From: Candidatus Endomicrobiellum basalitermitum
GTDB lineage: Bacteria; Elusimicrobiota; Endomicrobiia; Endomicrobiales; Endomicrobiaceae
Direction of reading: 5' to 3'
DNA: 64,000 bases
Assembly (NCBI GenBank): GCA_031282525.1
Contig: JAITDN010000003.1
Location: 62,001 to 126,000 of the forward strand
Shown: positions 31,688-41,731 of the stretch, piece by piece
Layout: every line of letters starts with the position of its first letter
Position numbering within the stretch: the stretch's first letter is position 1
Made by a program: the position numbers and the translations under genes
The notes under the pieces: generated by a model
The model's input: the letters and a program-made list of their open reading frames with translations, nothing else
Told to the model about the DNA's origin: nothing
Database searches by the model: none

Positions 31688-32857
31688 ATGAAAACACAAG
31701 TAATCAACCTTTTTGTTTACATACCAACGATTCTATTTTTTTTAGTAATAAGAGGCTGCTCATATCCTAATTCTAAGGCAAATACTAAATTAGCAATATT
31801 AGAGCAATCTCAAGAAAAACCATTAATAGATATAATAATCCAAACAGTCTTGTCTAACATAAAATCTGAAAAAGAAATAAACAAAAAATATATAAGAGGT
31901 ATACATCTCTCAGTATGGGCAGGTGGTTCTAAAAAATGTAGAAAAACTTTAACGGATTTACTCGATAACACAGAATTAAACACTGTCGTGATAGATATTA
32001 AAGAATACGAAGGAAAAGTTTACATCGATGGAATAAAAACTGTAAACAGGAATAATGCTTATGTTAAAGCAATACCCGATCTTGAAAAATATATTTCTAA
32101 CTTAAAAGAAAAAGGTATTTATACAATAGCCAGGATTGTTGTTTTTAGAGATAATACTATGGCAAGAAAAAAACCTGAACTTGCTATAAAAACCCCTGAC
32201 TACAGCACCATTTGGACAGACAAAAAAGGTTCAGCCTGGCTTGATCCTTATAATAAATACACGTGGACTTACAATATAGATATAGCAGAAAGGGCTATAA
32301 ATATAGGTTTTGATGAGATACAGTTTGATTACATTCGCTTTCCATCTGATGGGAATACGAAAGATTGTCGTTACAGTAAACCTCACTCTACAATTGAAGC
32401 TTCAAATGCTTTAGTAGGTTTTTTAAAAGAAGCTAATAAACGTTTAAAAACTAAGGGTGCAAAAATATCAATCGATGTTTTTGGATTAACAACAACTGCA
32501 TTAGATGATATGGGTATAGGACAAAAAATAGTTGAAATGGCTGAGTGGGTCGACTATGTATGTCCTATGATTTATCCATCACATTATGAAAAATGGAACT
32601 ATGGGATTGCAGAACCAAATAAAGAACCGTACAAACTAGTCTATATGTCCTTAAAAGGAGCGTTAAAGAGAATACCAAGAGAAAAACTTTGTCCATGGCT
32701 TCAAGATTTTAGCATGGGATATAAATATGGCAGAGAGGAAGTTAGAGCACAAATACAAGCTTGTTATGACAACAAAATAGAAAATTGGCTTTTATGGAAT
32801 CCAAGATGCGTTTACACGAAGGACGCATTAACTCCAAGGGAGCAAGAAGACTATTAA
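31688..32857 (+). CDS. Putative glycoside hydrolase (DUF4015-type), possible lipoprotein
   Basis: 389 aa; IRGIHLSVWAGGS, NTVVIDIKEYEGKVYID, YTIARIVVFRDN, WLDPYNKYTWTYNIDIAERAINIGFDEIQFDYIRFPSDG, VDYVCPMIYPSHY; N-terminal hydrophobic stretch followed by Cys. Confidence 0.88.
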   Translation: MKTQVINLFVYIPTILFFLVIRGCSYPNSKANTKLAILEQSQEKPLIDIIIQTVLSNIKSEKEINKKYIRGIHLSVWAGGSKKCRKTLTDLLDNTELNTVVIDIKEYEGKVYIDGIKTVNRNNAYVKAIPDLEKYISNLKEKGIYTIARIVVFRDNTMARKKPELAIKTPDYSTIWTDKKGSAWLDPYNKYTWTYNIDIAERAINIGFDEIQFDYIRFPSDGNTKDCRYSKPHSTIEASNALVGFLKEANKRLKTKGAKISIDVFGLTTTALDDMGIGQKIVEMAEWVDYVCPMIYPSHYEKWNYGIAEPNKEPYKLVYMSLKGALKRIPREKLCPWLQDFSMGYKYGREEVRAQIQACYDNKIENWLLWNPRCVYTKDALTPREQEDY

Positions 32858-32874
32858 ATCTAATCAAAATTCTC

Positions 32875-32894
32875 AAGAATAACGCGTTATTCTT
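32875..32894. terminator. Perfect 20-bp palindrome between convergent genes (possible bidirectional terminator)
   Basis: AAGAATAACGCGTTATTCTT; includes the rpsA stop codon and lies 17 nt past the stop of the convergent gene. Confidence 0.5.
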
Positions 32895-34608
32895 CGGTTA
32901 AAATCTCCCCAAGGGTGGGATTATTGCCCTGATTCACATACTTAATTACAAGAGTTTTTTCCCTATCAAATTCTAATCTCTTTACTGACAACTCTATTTT
33001 TCTATTCTTTACATCAATTTTTATTATTTTAGCCTCAATATTTTCATCTTTCTTTACTACAGATTGACTTTCTTCATTATAAGTTTTTGTAAAAGATTTT
33101 TCATTATTTTTTATTAAAGCTTCTATACCAGGTTCAAGCTCTATAAAAATACCAAAATCTACAATTCTTAGGACTTTACCTTTTATGACATCACCAACAC
33201 TATATTTTTTATAAGGATCTGGTTTAGTGTGTTTTAGTGAAAGTGATATTTTCTCATCTTTCGGATTTATTCCAAGAACCATAACTTTAATTTCTTCATC
33301 TCTTTTAAGAATATCTTCTGGATGTTTTATCTTTGTAGTCCACGAAAAATCATTTATATGTATTAATCCCTCAATTCCAGAAGGAAGTTTTATAAACGCA
33401 CCAAATGGTACGATATTTTTCACTATACCTTTAACAAAAGTTCCCGGCATATAATCTCTTAAAGCTTTATCCCAAGGATTTATTAACATTTTCTTAACCG
33501 ATAAAGCAATTTTTTTATTTGCTGCATCAACACCTATAATCTTTACTTCTATACTTTGACCTTTTTTAAAAGTCATTTTGCTATTATCACTCCAGGAGTA
33601 TTCTGAAACATGCAGTAATCCCTCAATTCCTGGCTCAAGTTCTACAAAAACACCATAATCCATAACTGATTTAACAGTTCCTTTCACAATAAGACCCAGT
33701 GGAAATTTTTCATTTACACATTTCCAAGGATTAGGAATAAGGTTTTTTATATTTAAAGAAATTTTTCCATTTATTTTGTCAACTTTTGAAACCTGAACCT
33801 TTATTAATTGTCCACAGTGTAACAAATCTTCAACCTTCTTAATTTTATACCAAACTATATTATTAACATGTAAAAGACCATCAATTCCACCAAGATTAAC
33901 AAAAGCACCAAAATTAGTAATCTTAGATATTATTCCATCGATTACCTGTCCTTCATTAATATGTTCTAAAGCAGATGCCCTCGCGGCATTTCTCTCTGTT
34001 TCAATAATTTTTCTGCGAGAAACAACCACATGTTTTTTATTTTCGTCAAACTCTGTTATTATAAATTCATACGAATTTCCAACAAACTCTTCAACTTTTT
34101 CTATAAAATTTACGTCAAGCTGAGAAATGTGTAAAAATGATTTTATACCAATATCAACTATAAATCCATATTTTATACTTTTTATTATTTTACCATAAAC
34201 ACGTTTATTGTTCTTAAAAGCTTCAAAAACAGCATCCCATCTAGATTTTTCTAAAATTTTCATGTAAGAAACAAGAGGTTGACCATTAGTGCTTAAAACT
34301 TTTACTTTCACTTTTGCCCCAACTTTAAGCTCAGATGGTATCTTACTTTTTCCAAACTCTTTTTTAGGAATTATTCCCTCAGATTTTATTCCTAAGTCCA
34401 CCATAAAACCATCTAAGTTTTCTTCAATAATTACGGCTTCAATCTCCTTTCCAAAATAAATACTCTTATCTCCGCCATAATCTTTCATCAAATCATTCAT
34501 ACTTAAATCTTCACTATCCTCAAAACCTATCAACCTGTTATTTAAATTTTTGTTTTCCGTCATTTTGTTTTTCCCCTCAATAAAAGAGTATACTTTAAAT
34601 ACAGACAT
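32887..34608 (-). CDS. rpsA: 30S ribosomal protein S1
   Basis: 573 aa; repeated S1 domains (VDLGIKSEGIIP, IVDIGIKSFLH, VNLGGIDGLLHVNNI, VELEPGIEGLLHVSEYSW, IKLPSGIEGLIHINDFSW). Confidence 0.96.
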   Translation of the reverse strand: MSVFKVYSFIEGKNKMTENKNLNNRLIGFEDSEDLSMNDLMKDYGGDKSIYFGKEIEAVIIEENLDGFMVDLGIKSEGIIPKKEFGKSKIPSELKVGAKVKVKVLSTNGQPLVSYMKILEKSRWDAVFEAFKNNKRVYGKIIKSIKYGFIVDIGIKSFLHISQLDVNFIEKVEEFVGNSYEFIITEFDENKKHVVVSRRKIIETERNAARASALEHINEGQVIDGIISKITNFGAFVNLGGIDGLLHVNNIVWYKIKKVEDLLHCGQLIKVQVSKVDKINGKISLNIKNLIPNPWKCVNEKFPLGLIVKGTVKSVMDYGVFVELEPGIEGLLHVSEYSWSDNSKMTFKKGQSIEVKIIGVDAANKKIALSVKKMLINPWDKALRDYMPGTFVKGIVKNIVPFGAFIKLPSGIEGLIHINDFSWTTKIKHPEDILKRDEEIKVMVLGINPKDEKISLSLKHTKPDPYKKYSVGDVIKGKVLRIVDFGIFIELEPGIEALIKNNEKSFTKTYNEESQSVVKKDENIEAKIIKIDVKNRKIELSVKRLEFDREKTLVIKYVNQGNNPTLGEILTEE

Positions 34609-34624
34609 TTCAAAAAAATTAGTA

Positions 34625-35497
34625 CTAATTCTTCATACTGATTTCCTTTACTTTTTTTTCAACCTCTTCTATTATCCAATCAGGAGTAGACGCTCCTGCA
34701 GTTAATCCAACACTATCAATATTTTTAAACCATTCTTTTTTTATACTTTTAACCGTTTCAATGTGATAAGTATCCGTATTAGCAGAACAAATCTGAGCAA
34801 GTCTTGTAGTATTGCCTGAATTTTTACCACCTACAACTATCATTAAATCGACACTTTTCGCAAGTTCTTCTGCAGATTTTTGTCTATCAAAAGTAGCTTT
34901 GCATATTGTATTATAAACTTTTACTTCATGATGTTTTTTTAAAACTTCTACAATATTCTTAAAATTCCCAGGAGTTTGCGTAGTTTGACTTACAATATTT
35001 AAATCCCCAATACATTTAAAATTCTGTGCTTCTGCCACATTTTCAATAACAACACATTTGTCATTGTTACTATATGACATAAGTGCAATAACTTCAGGAT
35101 GAACTCTCTCACCAACTATTATTACTGTTTTAGCTTTAGACTTTACATCTATACTCAACTGTTTCATTATTACTTGTGCTCTTTTTACAAAAGGACAAGT
35201 AGCATCTATTATATTGATATCTTTATTTTTTATAAGTTTTTTGTGAAGATTAAAAGGTATACCGTGAGTACGTAAAATTATAGAACCACTTTTAATTTTA
35301 TTGATATCAGTTAAAATTCTTATTTTTTTCTTTTCAAGTCTTTTAACTTCTTGTGGATTGTGTATAATAGGACCCAAAGTGTATACTTTGCATTCTTTAT
35401 CAGCAGTTTTCTCTGCTAAATTTATGGCTCTTTTTACACCAAAACAAAAGCCAGCATTATTTGCTATTTTAATCTTTAATCCTGGTTTCAAACCCAT
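34625..35497 (-). CDS. ispH: 4-hydroxy-3-methylbut-2-enyl diphosphate reductase
   Basis: 290 aa; NAGFCFGVKRAI, TLGPIIHNPQEV, RTHGIP, DATCPFVKRAQ, GLTAGASTPDWIIEEV. Confidence 0.97.
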   Translation of the reverse strand: MGLKPGLKIKIANNAGFCFGVKRAINLAEKTADKECKVYTLGPIIHNPQEVKRLEKKKIRILTDINKIKSGSIILRTHGIPFNLHKKLIKNKDINIIDATCPFVKRAQVIMKQLSIDVKSKAKTVIIVGERVHPEVIALMSYSNNDKCVVIENVAEAQNFKCIGDLNIVSQTTQTPGNFKNIVEVLKKHHEVKVYNTICKATFDRQKSAEELAKSVDLMIVVGGKNSGNTTRLAQICSANTDTYHIETVKSIKKEWFKNIDSVGLTAGASTPDWIIEEVEKKVKEISMKN

Positions 35498-35548
35498 ATT
35501 AATTTAGTTTGCATATCACAAACTCAATATATTAAATTTTATGTCTTG

Positions 35549-36190
35549 TTACATTTTGATTATTAAATTCAAAACTTTTTTTGATAAATTTATATAATCG
35601 TCTTTTACAAAGTTTTTTGGAGGATATATTGGTTTGCCAAACTTTATCTCTATCCGCTTAAATTTAAACATTACATCTGTGTTTTTTAATTTTACTGGAA
35701 TTAGTGGCAACTGAGCATTACAGGCCAACATCCCAGCACCAGCTCTTGCCTTCCCTATTCTACGATTTTTTGAACGAGTTCCTTCTGGAAATATTAGAAG
35801 CAAATGTCCACTTTTTAAAAGAGAAAATGCATTTCTTATAGCCGCCGTATCTTGCCCATCTCTTTTAATAGGAAAAGCATGTGTTTGCTCAACTATCCAT
35901 TTCAAAATAGGAATGTCAAATAATTCCTTTTTAGCCATAAAATATAGAGGACGTTTTATAGCGGAACCTACTAATGGCGGATCAAAAAAACTTATATGAT
36001 TGGAAACAATTATCGCCCCTCCAAAGTATGGTACATTTTCCAATCCTTCAATACGCCATCTATAAAACAAACTAAATATTAATCTAAATATCTGTCTACC
36101 TAGTAAGAATAAAATTGAAGATTTTTCTTTTAATTGCATATATTCTTTAATATTCAATAAAAACCTATCTTCAAGCACTTCAATTTGCAC
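35549..36190 (-). CDS. plsC: 1-acyl-sn-glycerol-3-phosphate acyltransferase
   Basis: 213 aa; VSNHISFFDPPLVG (HX4D), FPEGTRSKNRRIGKARAGAGMLA. Confidence 0.93.
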   Translation of the reverse strand: MQIEVLEDRFLLNIKEYMQLKEKSSILFLLGRQIFRLIFSLFYRWRIEGLENVPYFGGAIIVSNHISFFDPPLVGSAIKRPLYFMAKKELFDIPILKWIVEQTHAFPIKRDGQDTAAIRNAFSLLKSGHLLLIFPEGTRSKNRRIGKARAGAGMLACNAQLPLIPVKLKNTDVMFKFKRIEIKFGKPIYPPKNFVKDDYINLSKKVLNLIIKM

Positions 36191-36765
36191 GCTTATTTTA
36201 TTAAATTTAAATTGACGTTAAAATATAGTATAAGTATTCTCGGCAGATTCTAAAGTCAAAGAAGCCTCATCCTCACCTAATATTTTAAGTTTGAGAGATA
36301 TTATCTTTTCTTCTTATAAGAGACACCACCACAACACAGTAAGGAGCATTACTTTCTCAAAGTTGAACTCAAAGATCCACCCCACCCACCCATATAACCT
36401 TACTACAATATACAATATTTAACATTTAGATCAAAAGCTTCCTACAAACAACTTTAGTAACCAAATAAGCTTTCCAATTAAAATCTTAAAAATAACTTTA
36501 TAATTACAAAGCTTTGATGACCATATAAAGCGCTTTTTTGATGAGTACAACTCATTCATTTATAAATAAATCCATCAACACCAATAATAGCAACACACAC
36601 TTTAGCTATTGTATTCAACATACTCTCTTATACCTACTCTATGATACCGTTGCAATCTCTTTCTTTTTAGTACCTTTTTTCAATGTTACTATTTACTATC
36701 ATAATTAATTTTTCTCTATACTTAATATATTTGTTTTATCAAACTCGTTTCTCTATAAATTACAG

Positions 36766-37902
36766 TCAAATTTTATGAATCTTTCTTAATTTTTCTATAA
36801 ATAACTCATTCTCTTTATGAGTACCAATGGTAACCCTCACATAATAAGGCAGTTCATATTCATCCATTGATCTTACTATAACACCCTCTTCAAGAAGCCT
36901 TCTAAATAATTCCTTTCCCTTAAAAGGTAACGAACTAAAAAGGATAAAATTTGCAGCAGAATTAATATACTCTACTTTAAGTTTTTCAAACTCTTTATAT
37001 AAATATTTCTTTTCTTCTTTTATAAGCTTTTGGCTTTTTTCAACTTGTTCTTTATCATGTATTGCCGTTGCCGCCGCAACTTGCGCTAAAGAATTGACAT
37101 TAAAAGGTGGCCTTATCCTCTCAATATAATCTACTATTTCTTCACTTGCAAAACCGTACCCAACTCTCAAACCAGCAAGTCCGTAAATCTTTGAAAATGT
37201 TCTAAAAACTATTAGATTAGGATTTTCTTTTAAAAAATCAAGACCATTTGGATAATCTTTCTCTAGAAGAGCATATTCAAAATAGGCTTCATCAAGCACA
37301 ACAAGCGGCTTAATTTTAAACTTATTATTTAAAGGCAATTGTCCCAAAAATTCTAAGAGCTCTGATTTTGTATTATATGTTCCCGTAGGATTATTGGGAT
37401 TTGTTACAAAAATCACTTTTGTTTTCTGAGTACACACCTTTAACAAAGCCATTAAGTCATAGGTAAGTCCTTTCTTCATAGGAACTACAATTATTCTTGA
37501 ATCCATCAATTTTACTGCCATAGCATATCTTATAAAAGAATGTTTTGAAATTATTATTTCATCCTCATGATTAAAAAATAATTTAGCTATGAGTTCTATT
37601 ATTTCATCTCCACCTGCAGATGTAAAAATATTCTTAATTGGTAAATTATACGCTTCAGATAATGCCTTTTTAAGGTAATAAGAATTTGAATCTGGATAAA
37701 AAAATATATTCTCCAAATTTGATTTTATTGCTTCAAGTACCTTCTTAGAAGCACCGAGCGGATTTTCATTTGAAGCTAGCTTTATAACAGACTCTAATCC
37801 CAATTCTCTCTTGATCGTATTTATTGACTTTCCTGCGACATAAGGTTTAAAGTCTTCACATACTTTTCTTATTATTTTTGTTATTTCCATTCTTTTTAGC
37901 AC
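36766..37902 (-). CDS. hisC: Histidinol-phosphate aminotransferase (possibly also aromatic aminotransferase)
   Basis: 378 aa; IKLASNENPLGASKKVLEAI, NPNNPTGTY, VLDEAYFEYA, FRTFSKIYGLAGLRVGYG. Confidence 0.92.
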   Translation of the reverse strand: MLKRMEITKIIRKVCEDFKPYVAGKSINTIKRELGLESVIKLASNENPLGASKKVLEAIKSNLENIFFYPDSNSYYLKKALSEAYNLPIKNIFTSAGGDEIIELIAKLFFNHEDEIIISKHSFIRYAMAVKLMDSRIIVVPMKKGLTYDLMALLKVCTQKTKVIFVTNPNNPTGTYNTKSELLEFLGQLPLNNKFKIKPLVVLDEAYFEYALLEKDYPNGLDFLKENPNLIVFRTFSKIYGLAGLRVGYGFASEEIVDYIERIRPPFNVNSLAQVAAATAIHDKEQVEKSQKLIKEEKKYLYKEFEKLKVEYINSAANFILFSSLPFKGKELFRRLLEEGVIVRSMDEYELPYYVRVTIGTHKENELFIEKLRKIHKI

Positions 37903-38230
37903 CTTAAACTTTCTATCATATCATGAAGCTCTGTATCTCGTTCCTTAATATATCCTTAAAAATCAACATAAAACATATATTCCCATACTTTTTTTGGTGT
38001 TGAGAGATTCAATCTCCATTAAATTTACATTACTTTTATTAAAAACTTCTAATGTACTATTTATATAAAATACCTACATCGTCTTTAATTGTAAAGACAA
38101 ACTTGTTTTATCTTGACCAATTAGTTTTGTTAAAACTTCTCAAACAACAAAAAAAATCTCGTAAAATTTTCTCTAGATTTCTGTACACCTTTTTACAAAA
38201 TATACAAGGTCATATCAACATCAGAATAAT
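37903..38230 (-). pseudogene. pheA: Relic of prephenate dehydratase (pheA), ACT-domain end still readable
   Basis: No long ORF; reverse-strand fragments in different frames: SRENFTRFF, VFTIKDDVGILYK, STLEVFNKSNVNLMEIES, KKVWEYMFYVDF*GYIKERDTELHDMIESLRC*; same order as PDT (N.TRF ... f...d.pGaLy..L..f....iNLt.IESRP ... weY.FfvDf.GH). Confidence 0.75.
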
Positions 38231-38463
38231 TTCTACTTTGAGCTAAAGCAAACAGATGTTAATACACTCTTACAATTTTAATCTTAAGACCCTTAACAGA
38301 AAAACATTATTCTATTTTCAAACTTACTTAAGGCACCATATTTTAAGTTCATTAAAATTTAAAAAAATCTCTAAACTAAAATTACGAATTGTCGTCTGAT
38401 GAGTAAATATTATATAGGAATCTAAAAATAAAGTTTTTATATGAATTCTTTTTTATTTTCTTT

Positions 38464-39579
38464 CTATTTAAGAAACCTTGGTTTCCAGTAGGTATATGCT
38501 GGTTTTGATGGATCTACTACTTCTTCAATATTAGTTAAATTATGTTGTGAAAAAAGATCAGATTGTACATTTTCGTCTTCACTTTTTATTATAGCTTCCG
38601 ACCTATCAGCTTTAAACCCAGTAGCTATAATAGTAATTTTAATTTTATCGTCAATTCTATTGTCTATAGTGTGACCAAAAAACACATGTCCATTAATACC
38701 ATAACTTTTTATATCATTAAATATTTCTTGCAATGTTAAAGCAGTAACATTAGAGTTCGTTGTTATATTAACAAGTGCTTTTTCAGCTTTTGATATGTCA
38801 TAATTATCAAGGAGTGGACTTGTTACAGCTTTCTTTACAGCTTCTTTAACATAAGAGCTTGTACTTTCGCCTATACCTATTAATGCAGTGCCTGAATTAC
38901 TCAAAATATTTTTCACATCAGCAAAATCTCTATTAATCTCACCAGTAACAGTTATTACATCGGTAATCGCTTGAATACTTTGCCTTAAAACATCATCTAT
39001 AATATGATAAAAAGCATCAAGGGCTATTCGCTCGTTTATAACATTAAAAACCCTTTCATTTGGAATAACGATTAAAGCATCTGTATATTCCTTTAGATTT
39101 TTAATTCCTTCTTCAGCTTGAGTCATCCTGATTTTTCCTTCGTGTTCAAAAGGTTTCGTAACAACTCCGACAGTAAGTATTCCCTCTTCTTTTGCAAGTT
39201 TTGCAACCACAGGAGCTGCGCCTGTGCCAGTTCCACCACCCATTCCAGCAGTAACGAAAACCATATCGGCCCCATTGAGTCTCTCTTTAATTTCATCTGC
39301 ACTCTCTTCTGCAGCACATCTGCCAACCTCGGGGTTACCTCCCACACCAAGTCCTCTTGTTATCTCCTCACCTATTTGTATTATATCTGGAGCTGAGGAT
39401 TTAAGCAGAGCTTGCGCATCTGTATTAATAGCCACAAAATCAACATTACCAACATTCGCCGCAATCATCCTATTTACAGCATTACACCCACCACCACCTA
39501 CACCCAAAATTTTAATTATTGCAGGTTGTTCTGTACTTTTTTTTTCTTTTGTAGGTAATAATACTACTTTCACACTCAT
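38464..39579 (-). CDS. ftsZ: Cell division protein FtsZ
   Basis: 371 aa; ILGVGGGGCNAVNRM, GMGGGTGTGAAPVVA tubulin signature. Confidence 0.98.
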   Translation of the reverse strand: MSVKVVLLPTKEKKSTEQPAIIKILGVGGGGCNAVNRMIAANVGNVDFVAINTDAQALLKSSAPDIIQIGEEITRGLGVGGNPEVGRCAAEESADEIKERLNGADMVFVTAGMGGGTGTGAAPVVAKLAKEEGILTVGVVTKPFEHEGKIRMTQAEEGIKNLKEYTDALIVIPNERVFNVINERIALDAFYHIIDDVLRQSIQAITDVITVTGEINRDFADVKNILSNSGTALIGIGESTSSYVKEAVKKAVTSPLLDNYDISKAEKALVNITTNSNVTALTLQEIFNDIKSYGINGHVFFGHTIDNRIDDKIKITIIATGFKADRSEAIIKSEDENVQSDLFSQHNLTNIEEVVDPSKPAYTYWKPRFLK

Positions 39580-40824
39580 TTAAAAAACTTCCTCAAACCA
39601 CTTCGATATCTTTAAAAATATATTATTTCTAGATGACTTATCACTTCTAGAATAATCTTTTAGATTCAAAAAATTATATGCCAATGAGCCTATAGCAGTA
39701 GTATAAGAAGGATCCAATAATATTTCATTTGGACATACAATTTTATTAGAATCAGGTACTCCAGTTCTTACCGAACAATTAAATGCCTTTTCAAACGCTT
39801 CAACAAGACCTGGAAGATTACTACCTCCACCAGTAAGAATTATTCCTCCTGACAAAAATTCACATCCGTAATCATTTTTTTCTATAATTTCTTTTATTTC
39901 ATATAAAATTCTATCAATTCTTGGCGTAATTATACCACTTACAAGCTCAAGTCTATCGCATTTTCTTGTACTTCTTCCATCCGCACCTTTATACTCAAAT
40001 TCTTCATTTTTAAAATCTTTGTAAACAAAAGCCATTCCGTACATCTCTTTAATCTCTTTTGAAACAGAGTAAGACGCCCTCAATTTATGACCAATATCTC
40101 TTGTAATATAATCTGATCCATCAGAAATTTCATCAACATGCTTGACTATACCATCTACAAAATGTACGAGTCCTGTCGTAAGACCGCCAAAATCAATTAC
40201 AAGGCAACTCAATTCTTTTTCTTCTTTTGTAACTAAAATATTACTTGCAGCTAAATACCCATAAACTCTATCATTAGAATTTATACCTACAGAAGTCATA
40301 GCTTTAGTTATATTACCAATATTACTACTTGAAACTATAAAAGCATAAACATCAACTTCAATATATGTTCCCTCCATGCCAATCGGGTTTTGTATGCCTT
40401 TTTGCTGATTCAATATATACTCACGCGGAACTATTTGAAGTATCTCCTGATCTGAATCTATTTTTATTTGTTTTCTGGCACTCTCTAAAGCATTTTGAAC
40501 TGTATCCTGAGTAATTTCCCTCTCAGAATGATTTATATTTGCAAAACCTCTTGAATCCTTTGACCTAATAAAATTACCTCGCACGGCCACAACCACATCA
40601 CCTACATGATTCCCTGTAATTTTCTCTATCTTTTCAAAAACTTCACCTATAGATATTGCTACTTCTTGTATATCAATAACTGCACCTGCTTTGATACCAT
40701 CACATAGAACTGATACTGCACCAAAGATTTTGATTAACCTTGCTTCATCATCACGTATACCAGCAACGCAACAAATTTTATTGCTACCTATATCAAGACC
40801 TGCTATAAGTGTTTGCTTTGCCAT
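39580..40824 (-). CDS. ftsA: Cell division protein FtsA
   Basis: 414 aa; LIAGLDIGSNKICCV, LVIDFGGLTTGLVHF, IILTGGGSNLPG. Confidence 0.96.
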   Translation of the reverse strand: MAKQTLIAGLDIGSNKICCVAGIRDDEARLIKIFGAVSVLCDGIKAGAVIDIQEVAISIGEVFEKIEKITGNHVGDVVVAVRGNFIRSKDSRGFANINHSEREITQDTVQNALESARKQIKIDSDQEILQIVPREYILNQQKGIQNPIGMEGTYIEVDVYAFIVSSSNIGNITKAMTSVGINSNDRVYGYLAASNILVTKEEKELSCLVIDFGGLTTGLVHFVDGIVKHVDEISDGSDYITRDIGHKLRASYSVSKEIKEMYGMAFVYKDFKNEEFEYKGADGRSTRKCDRLELVSGIITPRIDRILYEIKEIIEKNDYGCEFLSGGIILTGGGSNLPGLVEAFEKAFNCSVRTGVPDSNKIVCPNEILLDPSYTTAIGSLAYNFLNLKDYSRSDKSSRNNIFLKISKWFEEVF

Positions 40825-40906
40825 TTACTTAAATCCTTTAAGGGGGCTACAACACCGTAACAAATTAATTTATTTAAAAATCATCCTTAAACACTAAGTG
40901 AAAACT

Positions 40907-41731
40907 TCAATCTAACACAGTGGGTTTCACAACTACTTTTCCAATATCGTATAGAGTCATATCTATATATTCCAATCGCTTATGCTTTGATACTGCATCT
41001 AAATAAACTTTTTGAAACTTTTTAAATTTATAAGCTAAACATTCAGGTCTCCCTTTACCCCAGAAAACTAGTGTATTATCACACATAACAAATATTAAGT
41101 CTTTAGTGTTATTAAATTTTATCTCAGAAACATTATTAATATAATTGCCACATATAGGTTTAAATCTTTTAATAAAATTTAAAAGTTCTTTTCTCTCAGA
41201 ATTAGATTTATAAAAAAGTTTTGGAATTTTCATTGTGTTCATAAAACCACGTAATGGAAAAGATCTATCATCAAAATCTATACCGAATAATTTACCTGAA
41301 TTCACTAAAAATGCTTCTGGGATTCTTTCATAAAGTCTAATCTTTATTTTTTGCCAACCTCTATTAATAATGATATTTTTCAATTCGGGTTTTAATTTCT
41401 TAATTTCATGTTCAGCTTCTGACAAATTAATTTTCAAAAGATTATCTCCAACTTTAAAAGGAAGAAGTTCTTTTATTTCAGATTTTGTAATATTCTTCGT
41501 TGTAATAACTTCTATATTTTTAATAATTATCTTATCTGAATTATAAATAAGATTTATCAATTTTTTACTACTGAAATAAATTAAAAACATAATTGTAATA
41601 AATAATGTAAGACAAAAAAATAGTTTAACAATTTTTTTATCCCTCTCATGTACATGTAAACATCTGTTCCTATTTCCAGTTGGGACATATTTGTAAACAT
41701 AGTGCTTCTTTTTTCCCATTTTATAATGCAC
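40907..41731 (-). CDS. ftsQ: Cell division protein FtsQ/DivIB (POTRA)
   Basis: 274 aa; single N-terminal TM, POTRA-like IIIKNIEVITTKNITKSEIKELLPFKVGDNLLKINL; position between ddl and ftsA. Confidence 0.85.
   Translation of the reverse strand: MHYKMGKKKHYVYKYVPTGNRNRCLHVHERDKKIVKLFFCLTLFITIMFLIYFSSKKLINLIYNSDKIIIKNIEVITTKNITKSEIKELLPFKVGDNLLKINLSEAEHEIKKLKPELKNIIINRGWQKIKIRLYERIPEAFLVNSGKLFGIDFDDRSFPLRGFMNTMKIPKLFYKSNSERKELLNFIKRFKPICGNYINNVSEIKFNNTKDLIFVMCDNTLVFWGKGRPECLAYKFKKFQKVYLDAVSKHKRLEYIDMTLYDIGKVVVKPTVLD

Noticed and set aside
36370-36400. C-rich stretch ccaccccacccaccc as a third contingency tract
   Set aside because: Not a pure homopolymer and lies in non-coding DNA with no start codon context.
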